Assembly (NCBI GenBank): GCA_965227065.1
Contig: CBDDFN010000010.1
Span: forward strand, 124,001-188,000
Direction of reading: 5' to 3'
Length of the DNA stretch: 64,000 bases
Origin: CBDDFN01 sp965227065
Lineage (GTDB): Bacteria > Pseudomonadota > Alphaproteobacteria > SPJN01
Shown: positions 24,678-34,561 of the stretch, in pieces
Position numbering within the stretch: position 1 is the stretch's first letter
Layout: every line of letters begins with the position of its first letter
Position numbers and translations under genes: made by a program
Notes under the pieces: generated by a model
Databases searched by the model: none
What the model was told of the DNA's origin: nothing
Seen by the model: the letters and a program-made list of their open reading frames with translations, nothing else

Positions 24678-25143
24678 GGGCGTCGAGCTCATCATAGCTC
24701 AGCGTGCCGGGAACCACGGTAATCGGGATCTTGAAATCAGACTGCATCTGACCGGCCAGCGAGCTGACCAGCGGGCCCGGCCCATCCTTGCCCGAGCCTG
24801 CGCCAAGCACAAGAATGCGGATGGACGGATCATCGGCGAGCAGTTTGAGGATCTCGGTTTTGGTCTTGCCTTCGCGCACGACAATTTCGGGAAACAGCCC
24901 GGCATTTTGCTGCACCTGGGCGGCCAGCCCCTTCATCAGGTTTTCCGCGTCATCAAAAGCTTCCTGACGCATCACCTCTTCGACCGAGGCCCAGTGCTGG
25001 AAATCACCGGGTTCAATCACACGCAGGATCGTCAACTGCCCGCCTGTGGCGCGCGCCCGCCGGGCGGCATAGTACAGCGCGATTTCAGCTTCGGGCGTGT
25101 CATCAACGACAACAAGGAATTTGCGCACAATCTGGTCTGTCAT
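24670..25143 (-). CDS. Universal stress protein family
   Basis: Single UspA domain of 157 residues: KFLVVVDDTPEAEIALYYAARRA at the start and the nucleotide-binding-like LVLGAGSGKDGPGPLVSSLAG near the end. The loop differs from the strict GX2GX9GS pattern, so ATP binding is uncertain. I take the ATG at 25143; the longer form begins with TTG. The gene's end is duplicated in the spacer downstream. Confidence 0.85.
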   Translation of the reverse strand: MTDQIVRKFLVVVDDTPEAEIALYYAARRARATGGQLTILRVIEPGDFQHWASVEEVMRQEAFDDAENLMKGLAAQVQQNAGLFPEIVVREGKTKTEILKLLADDPSIRILVLGAGSGKDGPGPLVSSLAGQMQSDFKIPITVVPGTLSYDELDALS

Positions 25144-25183
25144 GGCCAAACTGTGACCCGAACCACGCTATCGGGCAAGACGC

Positions 25184-26173
25184 TTATTTCAGCAGGACAT
25201 TGGTGATTTCACGCATCTTCGTGCGCGCCCGCAGCAGATAAAAGCCCTGGCTTGCCAGATGGCTGGGGAAAATCTGGCCATCGGGCGTACCGTTGACCAC
25301 CACCAGCGGCTGAAGCGCAGCCGCTTCGCGCAGCGTGCCGAGCATTTCGTCATACAGCTTGGTGATGTCTTTTTGCTCAATCACCGCCTGGAAGTCGATG
25401 CCCAGCTCACGCAACACCATGTAATAGGCGTAAAGCGTGCCTTTGTTGGTGTAGAAAATATTGTCACCATTGCGGTCGATGCGGAAATCACCGGCGGTTT
25501 CGAGATGCTTTTCAATCGCATCGGAGGATGAGCCCAGATCCAGCGCAATCCGGTCCAGCGTGGCGAGCAGATTGTCCGCGCGCCGGTCAAACACGGCATC
25601 GCCACGGGCAACGCGGGCATTGTAGGACATCAGCGCCTTGTAGGCCTTGTTGTATTCGCTTTCAGACATGGCCTGCAGCCCGCCTGAGCCAATCATCCAG
25701 CGTTCGCCGGAAATCTGCAGGGCGCCTGACACTTCTTCTAGATCGGGATCAACCTGGGACGAGCCGCGCCGGCGTCCGATCTGGTCGGCCAGCTCATAGG
25801 CAAACCGGCCCAGCGCATCAATGATGCCCTGCTGGAAGTTCGGCATATTGTCGAGGATGGAGGCGGGCATGAAAAACGGGTCGTTGCGCGTCCAGCCGTT
25901 TTTGTTGACCTCCCGGTCAATCAGGGCTGCGGCCATCGCCACGGCGCGCGACTGGGCTTCCGAGCCCAGCGGCGTGCGGACCTTATAGTCAAGATCATCG
26001 TCAATCTTGTGGGTGAGCAACGCGCCGACGGGATAATAAAAGATCAGCAACAGCGCGATGATCAGCAAGGCGATCTTGATCCGCTTTGCGGTGATCACGC
26101 CACCCTCATCATAAGGGTCGCCGGCGAATGTCAGCCGCTCGCGCACCGTTTCGCCAATCTCACGCAGTCCCAT
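25184..26173 (-). CDS. DUF2333 family membrane protein
   Basis: Function unknown. A basic N-terminus precedes one membrane segment (KIALLIIALLLIFYYPVGALL, near 32-52), and the remaining 280 residues are soluble and probably periplasmic. Conserved-looking stretches include NGWTRNDPFFMPASILDNMPNFQQG and DRNGDNIFYTNKGTLYAYY. The ATG has GGGAGAG upstream, better than a start 17 codons earlier. It sits between uspA and trpS on the same strand. Confidence 0.85.
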   Translation of the reverse strand: MGLREIGETVRERLTFAGDPYDEGGVITAKRIKIALLIIALLLIFYYPVGALLTHKIDDDLDYKVRTPLGSEAQSRAVAMAAALIDREVNKNGWTRNDPFFMPASILDNMPNFQQGIIDALGRFAYELADQIGRRRGSSQVDPDLEEVSGALQISGERWMIGSGGLQAMSESEYNKAYKALMSYNARVARGDAVFDRRADNLLATLDRIALDLGSSSDAIEKHLETAGDFRIDRNGDNIFYTNKGTLYAYYMVLRELGIDFQAVIEQKDITKLYDEMLGTLREAAALQPLVVVNGTPDGQIFPSHLASQGFYLLRARTKMREITNVLLK

Positions 26174-26234
26174 CACGCTCTCCCGCTTCGGTTTTCCCCA
26201 CCATCGCAAGACATGGTGACACAAGTGTCAAAGA

Positions 26235-27245
26235 TCAAGCGCCGACAAAGCCGAGAATTTTGTAGACCTCTTTGACGATAGGTTGGGCGATGGCGCCGGC
26301 GCGCTCCGCCCCGTCGGCCAGAATGCGGTCGATTTCGGCCGGATCGGATTTCAGCCGCCGCATCTCCGCCGTCATCGGCGCAAGCTTTTCCACCGCCAGG
26401 TCCGCAAGCGCGGGCTTGAAGGTACCAAATTGCGCCCCGGCAAAATCGGCAATGACTTGCGCCTTGGTCTGGCCCGACAAGGCCGCATAAATGCCCACCA
26501 GATTGTCAGCCTCGGCGCGGCCTTCCAGGCCCTCGACGGTGTCGGGCAGGGGTTCGGGATCGGTCCTGGCTTTCTTGATCTTCTTGGCGATCAGATCGGG
26601 ATCATCGTTCAAATTGATGCGGGTCATGTCGGACGCATCAGATTTCGACATTTTGCTTGTGCCGTCACGCAAGGACATGATCCGGGCGGCTTCGGTCTGG
26701 ATCAGCGGCTCGGGCAGGGGGAAGAAATCCTCGACCGCCGCATCATTGTTGAACTTCTGGGCAATGTCGCGCGCAAGTTCCAGATGCTGCTTCTGATCCT
26801 CGCCAATCGGCACATGGGTTGCCTTATAGGCCAGAATATCGGCAGCCTGGAGCACGGGATAGGTGAACAGCCCGACGCTGGCATTCTCTTTATGCTTGCC
26901 CGCCTTTTCCTTGAACTGGGTCATCCGGTTGAGCCAGCCCATCCGTGCCACGCAATTCAAAACCCAGGCCAGCTTGGCGTGTTCAACAACCTGGCTTTGG
27001 TTGAAGACGATATGGGCTTTGGGATCAACGCCTGCTGCAATAAACGCTGCGGCCACTTCACGAATGGCGTTTTGTAATTCCTTGGGGTCTTTCCACACCG
27101 TGATGGCATGCAGATCAACCACGCAATACAGACATTCGTGCGTGTCCTGCAGCGCGACGAAATTGCGGATCGCGCCGAGATAATTGCCAAGGTGAAGCGA
27201 TCCGGTCGGCTGAACGCCGCTGAAAACGCGAGGGGCATGGGGCAT
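26235..27245 (-). CDS. trpS: Tryptophanyl-tRNA synthetase
   Basis: Class I aminoacyl-tRNA synthetase charging tRNA-Trp. The 336 residues show the HIGH-type motif SLHLGNYLG (near 17) and the KMSKS loop TSKMSKSDASD, with the GVQPTGSLHLGN start signature. Length is that of bacterial enzymes. It follows murJ with a 53-base gap. Confidence 0.97.
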   Translation of the reverse strand: MPHAPRVFSGVQPTGSLHLGNYLGAIRNFVALQDTHECLYCVVDLHAITVWKDPKELQNAIREVAAAFIAAGVDPKAHIVFNQSQVVEHAKLAWVLNCVARMGWLNRMTQFKEKAGKHKENASVGLFTYPVLQAADILAYKATHVPIGEDQKQHLELARDIAQKFNNDAAVEDFFPLPEPLIQTEAARIMSLRDGTSKMSKSDASDMTRINLNDDPDLIAKKIKKARTDPEPLPDTVEGLEGRAEADNLVGIYAALSGQTKAQVIADFAGAQFGTFKPALADLAVEKLAPMTAEMRRLKSDPAEIDRILADGAERAGAIAQPIVKEVYKILGFVGA

Positions 27246-27298
27246 GGAACTGGTCCTTCAAAAAGCGGCGTCTTTAATGGCCGCTTGCCTCTTTGGGG

Positions 27299-28867
27299 TC
27301 AAGCCCGGCGCACAAGCCCTTTGAGATCAGCGGGGGTGAGCGCACGGGTGCCAAAAACCGCAACGCCGTAAGCGCCAAGCCCTGCCGCCACCAGCCCCAC
27401 GAGCAGGGCGAGCCGCTCCATCTGATCGCCCTGGGACAGATAACCGAACTCATAATCAAGGCCAAATAGCACCCCGCCCATCACCACAGAGGCGAGCGTC
27501 AGCCGCGCCAGACGCGACACCAGCCGCCGGTCTGGCCGGAAGGTGGGGAAGGTGCGCAAGCCCCAACTCAGCAGGGCGATATTGACCCAGGCCGACGCGG
27601 CGGTCGCCACCGCCAGCCCGACATGACCGATGCGCGGAAACAGATAAAGCGACAGGGCAACATTGAGCGCGACATTGACGGCGGCGAATTTGAGCGGGGT
27701 CACTGTGTCTTCGCGCGCGAAATAGCCCGGCTGCAACACACGCTGCAAAACATAGGCGGGCAGGCCCGCCGCAAACGCCATCAGCGCAGCCGCTGTCGCC
27801 GCCGTCGCCTCGGATGTGAACTTGCCGCCTTCAAACAGACCGGCGATCAAAGCGGTGGGGATCACCATCAAGGCAACCGTGGCGGGCAGGGTGAGCGCCA
27901 TGGACAGCTCCGCCGCCCGGTTAAAGCTTGCCCGCGCGCCATCAGCGTCATTCGCGGACAGGCGCCGCGCCAGCTCAGGCAACAACACCACACCAATGGC
28001 CGCGCCGATCACGCCCAGCGGCAATTGATAGATGCGATCGGCGAAATAAAGATAGGTCACCGCACCGTCGGCTTGTGAGGCGATGATCGAGCCGACGACA
28101 ATATTGATCTGGGTGACACCCCCCGCCAGAATGCCCGGTACCATCAAAACCAGAAGCTTTTTCATGCGCGGCGTCATGCGCGGCCAGGCGGGGCGCAGGC
28201 CGAACCGTTCGCGTTCAAGCGCGACAAACACCACAATCCATTGCACCACACCGGCGACCGCAATGCCCCAGCTCAACACCTCGCCCGTGTCGGGCGCGTG
28301 CGGCACCACCGCAAGCAAGGCGATGATCAGCACCACATTGAGCATGACGGGCGCAAAGGCTGCCGCGGCAAATTTGTGAAAGGCGTTCAGCACCCCGCCA
28401 TAAAGCGCCATCAGCGCCATAAAGGTGAGATAGGGAAACATGATCCGGCCATAGGTGACTGTCAGTTGCGCCTTGGCGGGCGTGTCCTGAAAGCCCGGCG
28501 CAAACAAAGCCATCAGTTGGGGCATAAACAGCTCAGCCAGAACCGTCAGGACCAACAGGCTGAAGCCCAGCAAGGTGAGGGTGCGGCCAGCAAACACTTT
28601 TGCCTCGTCGCGGCCGTCTTGCTCCAGCGTTTTGGAAAAAAGCGGCACGAAAGCGGCGTTGAATGCGCCTTCGGCAAACCAGCGGCGAAACAGGTTGGGC
28701 AGGCGGAAGGCAATCACATAGGCGTCCGCCATATCGCCCGCGCCGAGAAAGCGCGCGATCAGCATGTCGCGCACAAAACCCAGAATACGCGACAGCATGG
28801 TCATGCCGCTCACCGTCGCAAAGGCGGCGACCAGCCCGAAGCGGCGCGCGGGCTTTTCGCTGCTCAC
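27299..28867 (-). CDS. murJ: Lipid II flippase MurJ
   Basis: Moves lipid II across the inner membrane for peptidoglycan synthesis. The 522 residues form about 14 hydrophobic segments with the MVF signature MTMLSRILGFVRDMLIARFLGAG and FRLPNLFRRWFAEGAFNAAFVP. The start is GTG overlapping the glnD stop (GTGA), so it is coupled to glnD. This glnD-murJ-trpS order is frequent in Alphaproteobacteria. Confidence 0.96.
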   Translation of the reverse strand: MSSEKPARRFGLVAAFATVSGMTMLSRILGFVRDMLIARFLGAGDMADAYVIAFRLPNLFRRWFAEGAFNAAFVPLFSKTLEQDGRDEAKVFAGRTLTLLGFSLLVLTVLAELFMPQLMALFAPGFQDTPAKAQLTVTYGRIMFPYLTFMALMALYGGVLNAFHKFAAAAFAPVMLNVVLIIALLAVVPHAPDTGEVLSWGIAVAGVVQWIVVFVALERERFGLRPAWPRMTPRMKKLLVLMVPGILAGGVTQINIVVGSIIASQADGAVTYLYFADRIYQLPLGVIGAAIGVVLLPELARRLSANDADGARASFNRAAELSMALTLPATVALMVIPTALIAGLFEGGKFTSEATAATAAALMAFAAGLPAYVLQRVLQPGYFAREDTVTPLKFAAVNVALNVALSLYLFPRIGHVGLAVATAASAWVNIALLSWGLRTFPTFRPDRRLVSRLARLTLASVVMGGVLFGLDYEFGYLSQGDQMERLALLVGLVAAGLGAYGVAVFGTRALTPADLKGLVRRA

Positions 28868-31695
28868 GCGCCATCCCCGGATTTGGGACCCTCAAGCACT
28901 TCGGTCAGCCGCGATTGCAATGTCTTGATGCGTTCGGCCTGCCGGATCTGATGGCCGAACAGATCCTTGACGTAGAACACGTCGATTACCCGCTCGCCAA
29001 AGGTCGAGATATGCGCCGAACCGATGGTGAGATTGAGCGAATAAAGCGCCCGGCCCAGATCATACAACAGCCCCAGCCGGTCGCGGCCATTGACCTCAAC
29101 CACCGTGTAAGTGTCGGACGCGGAATTGAGGACCAGCACGCGCGGCTCCACCGTAAAGGGCCGCAAGCGTTTGGGCACACGGCCCTTGGCGTCGAACTCT
29201 TCGGGCAATTGCACATTGCCTTTGAGCGCTTTTTCAATCCGCTTGGGGAGCTTTTTCAACCGGCTTTGGTCGGTGAATGCCTTGCGGTCGGCGTTCTGGA
29301 TTGAAAAGACTTCAATCGCGAAACCATCAGTCGTGGTGAAGCCCTTGGCATCGACAATATTGGCCCCGGCCAGCGACAAGGCCCCGGCGACACGGGCAAA
29401 GATACCGGGATGGTCGGGAAGGATCAGCGTCACTTCGGTGACGTCGCGATCCTTTCGCACCTCCCAATCGACGACCAGCGTATCTTCGCCCTTGTCAATC
29501 TCGCGCAACAATTGGGCATGGCGCAGCCGGGCGGCCTGATCGGTCGCAACCCAATAGGGATCATAATGCCGGGTGACCAGTTTCTTGATCTCGGATTTCT
29601 TCCAGTCTTTCAGCTCGGCGATCGTTGCCGCGCGCGCTTTTTCAATCCGGTCGCGGCGGCGTACTGCTGATTGCCCGCCGGTCAGCTTGTCGTGGGTGGC
29701 TTCATAAAGCTCCCGCATCAGCTGGGCTTTCCAGCCGTTCCACACCCCGTCCGCAGTGGCGTTCATATCGCTTTCGGTCAGACAGTGCAGCAGGCGCAGC
29801 CGTTCGGGGCTTTGAACAATTTCAGCAAAGGTTTCCACCGTGCGCGGGTCGGACACGTCGCGTTTCTGGGCCACGTTCGACATCACCAGATGCATGCGCA
29901 CCAGCCACGCCACGGTTTCGGTTTCTTCATTGGTGAGACCAAGCCGGGGGCAGACCTCCAGCGCAATATCGGCGCCGACTTCGGAATGGTCGCCGGGCAG
30001 GCCCTTGGCAATGTCATGCAGCAACATCGCCACGTAAAGCGCGCGGCGGGAGCTGACTTCCTGAACAAGCTTTGTGCCAAGCGGATGGTCGTCAGCGCGT
30101 TCGCCCCGTTCGATGGCCGCCAGAATGCCCACCGCGCGGATTGAATGCTCATCAACCGTATAATGGTGATACATGTTAAACTGCATCAGCGCGACGACAC
30201 GGCCAAATTCGGGCATGAAGCGGGCAAACACGCCCGCCTCGCTGATCCGGCGCAAGGTAATCTCCGGCGTCTTTTTCGAAGTCAGCATCTCCAGGAAAAT
30301 ACGATTGGCATCGTCGTTCTCGCGCAGATCCTTGTCGATCAGATGAAGCGAGCGGGTGACCAGCTGCAAAGCATCGGGGTGAATGTCAAAGCCATGCTTG
30401 TCCGCCTCGCGGAACAGGCGCAACAAATTCACCGGGTCACGTTTGAATGCGTCTTCATCGGCCACGGTGATGCGGCCTTGCAAGGTGGTGAAGTCACCGA
30501 TCTGTTTTGAGCGCCGGCCCGCCAGACGCGGCAGGATCGATCCGAAGCTGGGGATGCGGCTTTTGTGCGAATGCTCTTCAAGCACCGCACAGAAGATACG
30601 GGTCAGGTCACCGACTTCCTTTGTGTACAAGAAGTAGTGGCGCATGAAGCGTTCCACCCCGCGCACCCCTTCGCGGTCATGATAGCCCAGCAGTTGCGCC
30701 AGCGCGGGCTGGACATCAAAGGTGATGCGCTCTTCGGGCCGGTCGGTCAGAAAATGCAGATGGCACCGCACCGTCATGAAAAAGGCCTCGGCCTTGGCGA
30801 AGGCGCGGGCTTCGGCTTTGGTCAGAACGCCTTTGTCGACAAGGTCGGACACTTCCTCGACCTCATAGGCATATTTGCCGATCCAGTAGAGGGTTTGCAG
30901 ATCGCGCAGACCGCCTTTGCCTTCCTTGAGGTTGGGCTCAACCTTGTAACGGCTGTCCCCCATGCGTTTGTGACGGTCGTCACGCTCGCTCAATTTGGCT
31001 TCAACGAAATCAGCCGCGTTCGACTTGGCGACAACGTCTTGCCAGAAGGCGGTGTGAAACTCATCCATCAGGATCAGATCACCCCATAGGGGCCGTGCCT
31101 CCAGCATGGCGGTGGCGATAGTGACATCGGCCCGCGCCTGACGCACACATTCGGGGATCGAGCGGGTGGCATGGCCGACTTTCAGGCCCAGATCCCACAG
31201 CCGATAGAGCAGCCATTCACATACGCTTTCTGACCAGGCGGTTTCCTTGTAGGGCAGCAAAAACAGCAGGTCCAAATCCGAATGCGGCGCCAGCGTCCCG
31301 CGGCCATAACCGCCCACCGCCATAATACCGAGCCGTTCGGCCTTGGTCGGGTTTTCCACCCGGTAGATCGTCGAGGTGCAAAATTCAGCCAGCGCGCGGA
31401 TGACCGCATCCATGGCAAGACCCAAAAGCTTGGATGTGCCAAGCCCGTCGGCTTCGCCGGCTTCGAGCCGCCGGCGCGCCTCAACCCTCGCATCGGCAAT
31501 GACAGATTTGGTGTGTTTGAGGATTTCCTGATTGAGTTTGTCGCTGCCGATGCCCAGTTCATCGCCAAAGCGGCGATATTGCGCCAGCAGGGCAATCTCA
31601 TCAATCAGCGGGGCGCCGCCCATCCGGCCCATTTTGAGCCGCTGGCGGGTTCGTTCCTTGAGCGCGGGGCTCGATACTTGAACAGCCTGTTCCAT
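28864..31695 (-). CDS. glnD: Bifunctional PII uridylyltransferase/uridylyl-removing enzyme
   Basis: Primary nitrogen sensor: adds UMP to PII proteins when glutamine is low and removes it when high. The 943 residues show the nucleotidyltransferase motif GGYGRGTLAPHSDLDLLFLLPY (two catalytic Asp), an HD domain (MLLHDIAKGLPGDHSEVG), and two C-terminal ACT domains (DHPGIFARVAGALSLAG; DRLGLLYDLGRALYSL). All key residues look intact. It lies nine bases after mutS and is coupled to murJ. Confidence 0.97.
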   Translation of the reverse strand: MEQAVQVSSPALKERTRQRLKMGRMGGAPLIDEIALLAQYRRFGDELGIGSDKLNQEILKHTKSVIADARVEARRRLEAGEADGLGTSKLLGLAMDAVIRALAEFCTSTIYRVENPTKAERLGIMAVGGYGRGTLAPHSDLDLLFLLPYKETAWSESVCEWLLYRLWDLGLKVGHATRSIPECVRQARADVTIATAMLEARPLWGDLILMDEFHTAFWQDVVAKSNAADFVEAKLSERDDRHKRMGDSRYKVEPNLKEGKGGLRDLQTLYWIGKYAYEVEEVSDLVDKGVLTKAEARAFAKAEAFFMTVRCHLHFLTDRPEERITFDVQPALAQLLGYHDREGVRGVERFMRHYFLYTKEVGDLTRIFCAVLEEHSHKSRIPSFGSILPRLAGRRSKQIGDFTTLQGRITVADEDAFKRDPVNLLRLFREADKHGFDIHPDALQLVTRSLHLIDKDLRENDDANRIFLEMLTSKKTPEITLRRISEAGVFARFMPEFGRVVALMQFNMYHHYTVDEHSIRAVGILAAIERGERADDHPLGTKLVQEVSSRRALYVAMLLHDIAKGLPGDHSEVGADIALEVCPRLGLTNEETETVAWLVRMHLVMSNVAQKRDVSDPRTVETFAEIVQSPERLRLLHCLTESDMNATADGVWNGWKAQLMRELYEATHDKLTGGQSAVRRRDRIEKARAATIAELKDWKKSEIKKLVTRHYDPYWVATDQAARLRHAQLLREIDKGEDTLVVDWEVRKDRDVTEVTLILPDHPGIFARVAGALSLAGANIVDAKGFTTTDGFAIEVFSIQNADRKAFTDQSRLKKLPKRIEKALKGNVQLPEEFDAKGRVPKRLRPFTVEPRVLVLNSASDTYTVVEVNGRDRLGLLYDLGRALYSLNLTIGSAHISTFGERVIDVFYVKDLFGHQIRQAERIKTLQSRLTEVLEGPKSGDGA

Positions 31696-31704
31696 GCCCC
31701 TGTT

Positions 31705-34401
31705 CTAGCCGTCGCGCTTGAGCGCCTTCAAGCGGTAAAGCGTCTCAAGCGCTTCACGCGGGGACAGGGCATCGGGATCAACCGCATCAAGTTCGGTCTC
31801 AATCGGTGAGGGGCCCGCGGCCTGCGGCGGGATGGGCTGATCCATGGAAAACAGCGGCAGATCATCAATCAGCGTCTTGGTCTTGCGTGCCGCATCGCCG
31901 GTCTCAAGCGCGTCCAAAACCGCGTGGGCGCGCGCAATCACCGCTGCGGGCAGTCCCGCAAGCTTAGCGACCTGAATGCCGTAGGAGCGGTCGGCGGCAC
32001 CGGGTTTAACCTCATGCAAAAAGACGACATCGCCTTCATACTCGCGCACCGCCATGGTGTGATTGGCAAGCCCGGCAAGCCGCTCGCTCAAGCTCGTCAA
32101 TTCATGGTAATGCGTTGCAAATAAAGCACGGGACTGGTTGGCATCGTGCAGATGCTCCACCGCCGCCCAGGCAATTGACAGACCATCAAAGGTGGCCGTG
32201 CCCCGGCCGATCTCATCAAGTATCACCAGCGAGCGCGGCGTCGCCTGATTGAGAATGGCCGCCGTCTCGACCATTTCCACCATAAAGGTGGAACGGCCCC
32301 GCGCCAGTTCATCGGCTGCGCCCACCCGGCTGAACAGCCGGTCGACCACACCCAGATGCGCACGCGCCGCCGGCACAAAACTGCCAATCTGGGCAAGGAT
32401 CGCAATCAGGGCATTCTGCCGCAAAAAGGTCGATTTACCCGCCATATTGGGGCCAGTGATCAGCCACAGACGCCGGGCCGCATCACCATCGGCGCTCAGA
32501 TCGGTGTCGTTCGGCACAAAGGGCGCATCATGGGCGCGTTCCAAGGCCGCTTCGACCACCGGATGGCGGCCCGCCTCAATCTCAAAGGCGAGCGAACGGT
32601 CAATGTCAGGCCGCACATAGTGGCGCGCCGCAGCCAGCTGGGCGAGGCCCGCCGCAATATCGATACGGGCCAGCGCATCGGCAGCGGCGGCAATCTTGGC
32701 CTGTTCGGCCATGACTTGCCCCCGCAACTCTTCAAACAAGGCCAGCTCGCGTTCCACCGCGCCATCGGCGGCGCGGGAGACTTTCATCTCTAGCTCCGAC
32801 AATTCGGTTGTTGTGAAGCGCACGGCATTGGCCAGCGTCTGGCGGTGCATGAAGGTTTCGGTGAAGGGCGCGGCCATCAGCTTGTCGGCATGGGTCGCGG
32901 TCACCTCGACAAAATAGCCGAATACCCGATTGTGCTTGATCTTCAAACCTTGCAGGCCGGTCTCGTCGCGGTAGCGATTTTGCAAGGCGGCAATCACCCG
33001 GCGGCTTTCATCGCGCAGTGTGACAAGCTCGTCGAGTGGCGCATCAAAACCACGCTGGATAAAACCACCATCGCGCGCCTGAAGCGGCAATTCAGGCTGA
33101 AGCGCGCGGCCAAGCCGGTCGGGCAAACCAACCTCAACCTTCAGCGCCCCAGCCGCCTCGGCGATTTCTATCGGCAGGCCGGTCAGATCGCTCAATGCCT
33201 TTTCAGCCCGCTCGGCGATACGGCGCGCCTGGACCAGTCCATCGCGGATGGCGCTGAGATCGCGCGGACCGCCCCGTTCAAGCGCCAGCCGTGACAAAGC
33301 GCGTTCCATGTCCGGGGCGGCCTTGAGCGCATCGCGGACATCATCGCGCAACAAGCGGTCCTCAACAAAGAAGGACACGCTGTCAAGACGGGTTCGGATC
33401 TGATCAGGATCGGTCAAAGGCGCGCTCAACCTTGCGGCCAGCGCCCGCGCACCGGGCCCGGTGACCGTGTGATCAATCACGCTGAGAAGCGAGCCCTTGC
33501 GCTCCCCCGACAGGGTTTTCATCAATTCCAGATTGGCCCGTGTCGCCCGGTCCATCTGCATCACCCCGCCCGGTTCGCGCAGACGCGGCGGGTTGAGGCG
33601 AGCCGTGCGGCCCTTCTGGGTCAGCGCCAGATAATCAATGATCGCCCCAAGCGCCGCCTGACAGGCGCGCGGGACATCGCCGAACGCATCGAGGGTTTTG
33701 ACCCCGTAAGCGCGGGCCACCCGGTCCGTGGCGCTTGCACTGTCAAAGTGAACCGGGGCGAGCACCGTCATCACCGCAGCATGATCATTGAGCGCCTCGA
33801 TCAAGGCCGGATCCTCGCCCAGCCGCTCCGACACCAACAGCTCGCCAGGGTCGAGGGCGGCAAGCGCGGTGGGAAGCTCAACAGCATCAATCAGCCGCAA
33901 TCCAACTTCCCCCGTGGACAGGTCCGCAAAGGCAAGCCCCAGCCCCGGTTCTGATTTTACCTGCGCCAGACTTGCCAGATAATTGTGGCTGCGCGCGTCC
34001 AAAAGCGCATCTTCGGTGATGGTGCCCGGCGTCACGATGCGCACCACATCGCGCGCCACGACCGACTTCGAACCGCGTTTTTTCGCCTCAGCGGGGTCTT
34101 CGGTCTGTTCGGCAATCGCCACCCGGAAGCCCTTGGCGATCAGCCGTTCGAGATAGTTCTCCGCCGCATGGATCGGCACCCCGCACATTGGGATGTCTTC
34201 GCCCAGATGCTTGCCCCGTTTGGTCAGCACAATGTCGAGCGCGGTGGCCGCTTTTTCAGCATCCTCAAAGAACAGCTCATAAAAATCGCCCATCCGGTAG
34301 AACAAAAGCGCGCCGGGATGGGCCGCCTTGATCTCCAGATATTGCGCCATCATCGGGGTGACGGCCTCGGCTTTTGCCGGATTTTGGGATGCTTTGGTCA
34401 T
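31705..34401 (-). CDS. mutS: DNA mismatch repair protein MutS
   Basis: Recognises mismatches and starts repair. The 898 residues have the mismatch-binding FYRMGDFYELF (near 35), Walker A TGPNMAGKSTFLRQ, Walker B LVILDEIGRGTATFDG and the C-terminal helix-turn-helix region. The usual C-terminal tetramer segment is present but short. It is divergent from the malic enzyme gene and upstream of glnD. Confidence 0.97.
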   Translation of the reverse strand: MTKASQNPAKAEAVTPMMAQYLEIKAAHPGALLFYRMGDFYELFFEDAEKAATALDIVLTKRGKHLGEDIPMCGVPIHAAENYLERLIAKGFRVAIAEQTEDPAEAKKRGSKSVVARDVVRIVTPGTITEDALLDARSHNYLASLAQVKSEPGLGLAFADLSTGEVGLRLIDAVELPTALAALDPGELLVSERLGEDPALIEALNDHAAVMTVLAPVHFDSASATDRVARAYGVKTLDAFGDVPRACQAALGAIIDYLALTQKGRTARLNPPRLREPGGVMQMDRATRANLELMKTLSGERKGSLLSVIDHTVTGPGARALAARLSAPLTDPDQIRTRLDSVSFFVEDRLLRDDVRDALKAAPDMERALSRLALERGGPRDLSAIRDGLVQARRIAERAEKALSDLTGLPIEIAEAAGALKVEVGLPDRLGRALQPELPLQARDGGFIQRGFDAPLDELVTLRDESRRVIAALQNRYRDETGLQGLKIKHNRVFGYFVEVTATHADKLMAAPFTETFMHRQTLANAVRFTTTELSELEMKVSRAADGAVERELALFEELRGQVMAEQAKIAAAADALARIDIAAGLAQLAAARHYVRPDIDRSLAFEIEAGRHPVVEAALERAHDAPFVPNDTDLSADGDAARRLWLITGPNMAGKSTFLRQNALIAILAQIGSFVPAARAHLGVVDRLFSRVGAADELARGRSTFMVEMVETAAILNQATPRSLVILDEIGRGTATFDGLSIAWAAVEHLHDANQSRALFATHYHELTSLSERLAGLANHTMAVREYEGDVVFLHEVKPGAADRSYGIQVAKLAGLPAAVIARAHAVLDALETGDAARKTKTLIDDLPLFSMDQPIPPQAAGPSPIETELDAVDPDALSPREALETLYRLKALKRDG

Positions 34402-34476
34402 TCATGAAGCCGGTTTGGGGTCTGCTGCGGAGACTAGCGGTTCACGCCGCGCCAATAAAGGCTTCGCAATGCTCCA

Positions 34477-34505
34477 TTGCCCCCACACTCGAAGATGGCT
34501 AGAAC
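34477..34505 (+). promoter_or_regulatory. Possible promoter of the malic enzyme gene
   Basis: TTGCCC (34477-34482) and TAGAAC (34500-34505), 17 bases apart, about 57 bases before the ATG. Each box is only a fair match. This is the best candidate I see in the divergent mutS/malic enzyme gap. Confidence 0.3.
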
Positions 34506-34561
34506 CCTCATCCCACCCCGGCACAGTGACCGGGGATAATAGAATGACGACGAGGTTTGCC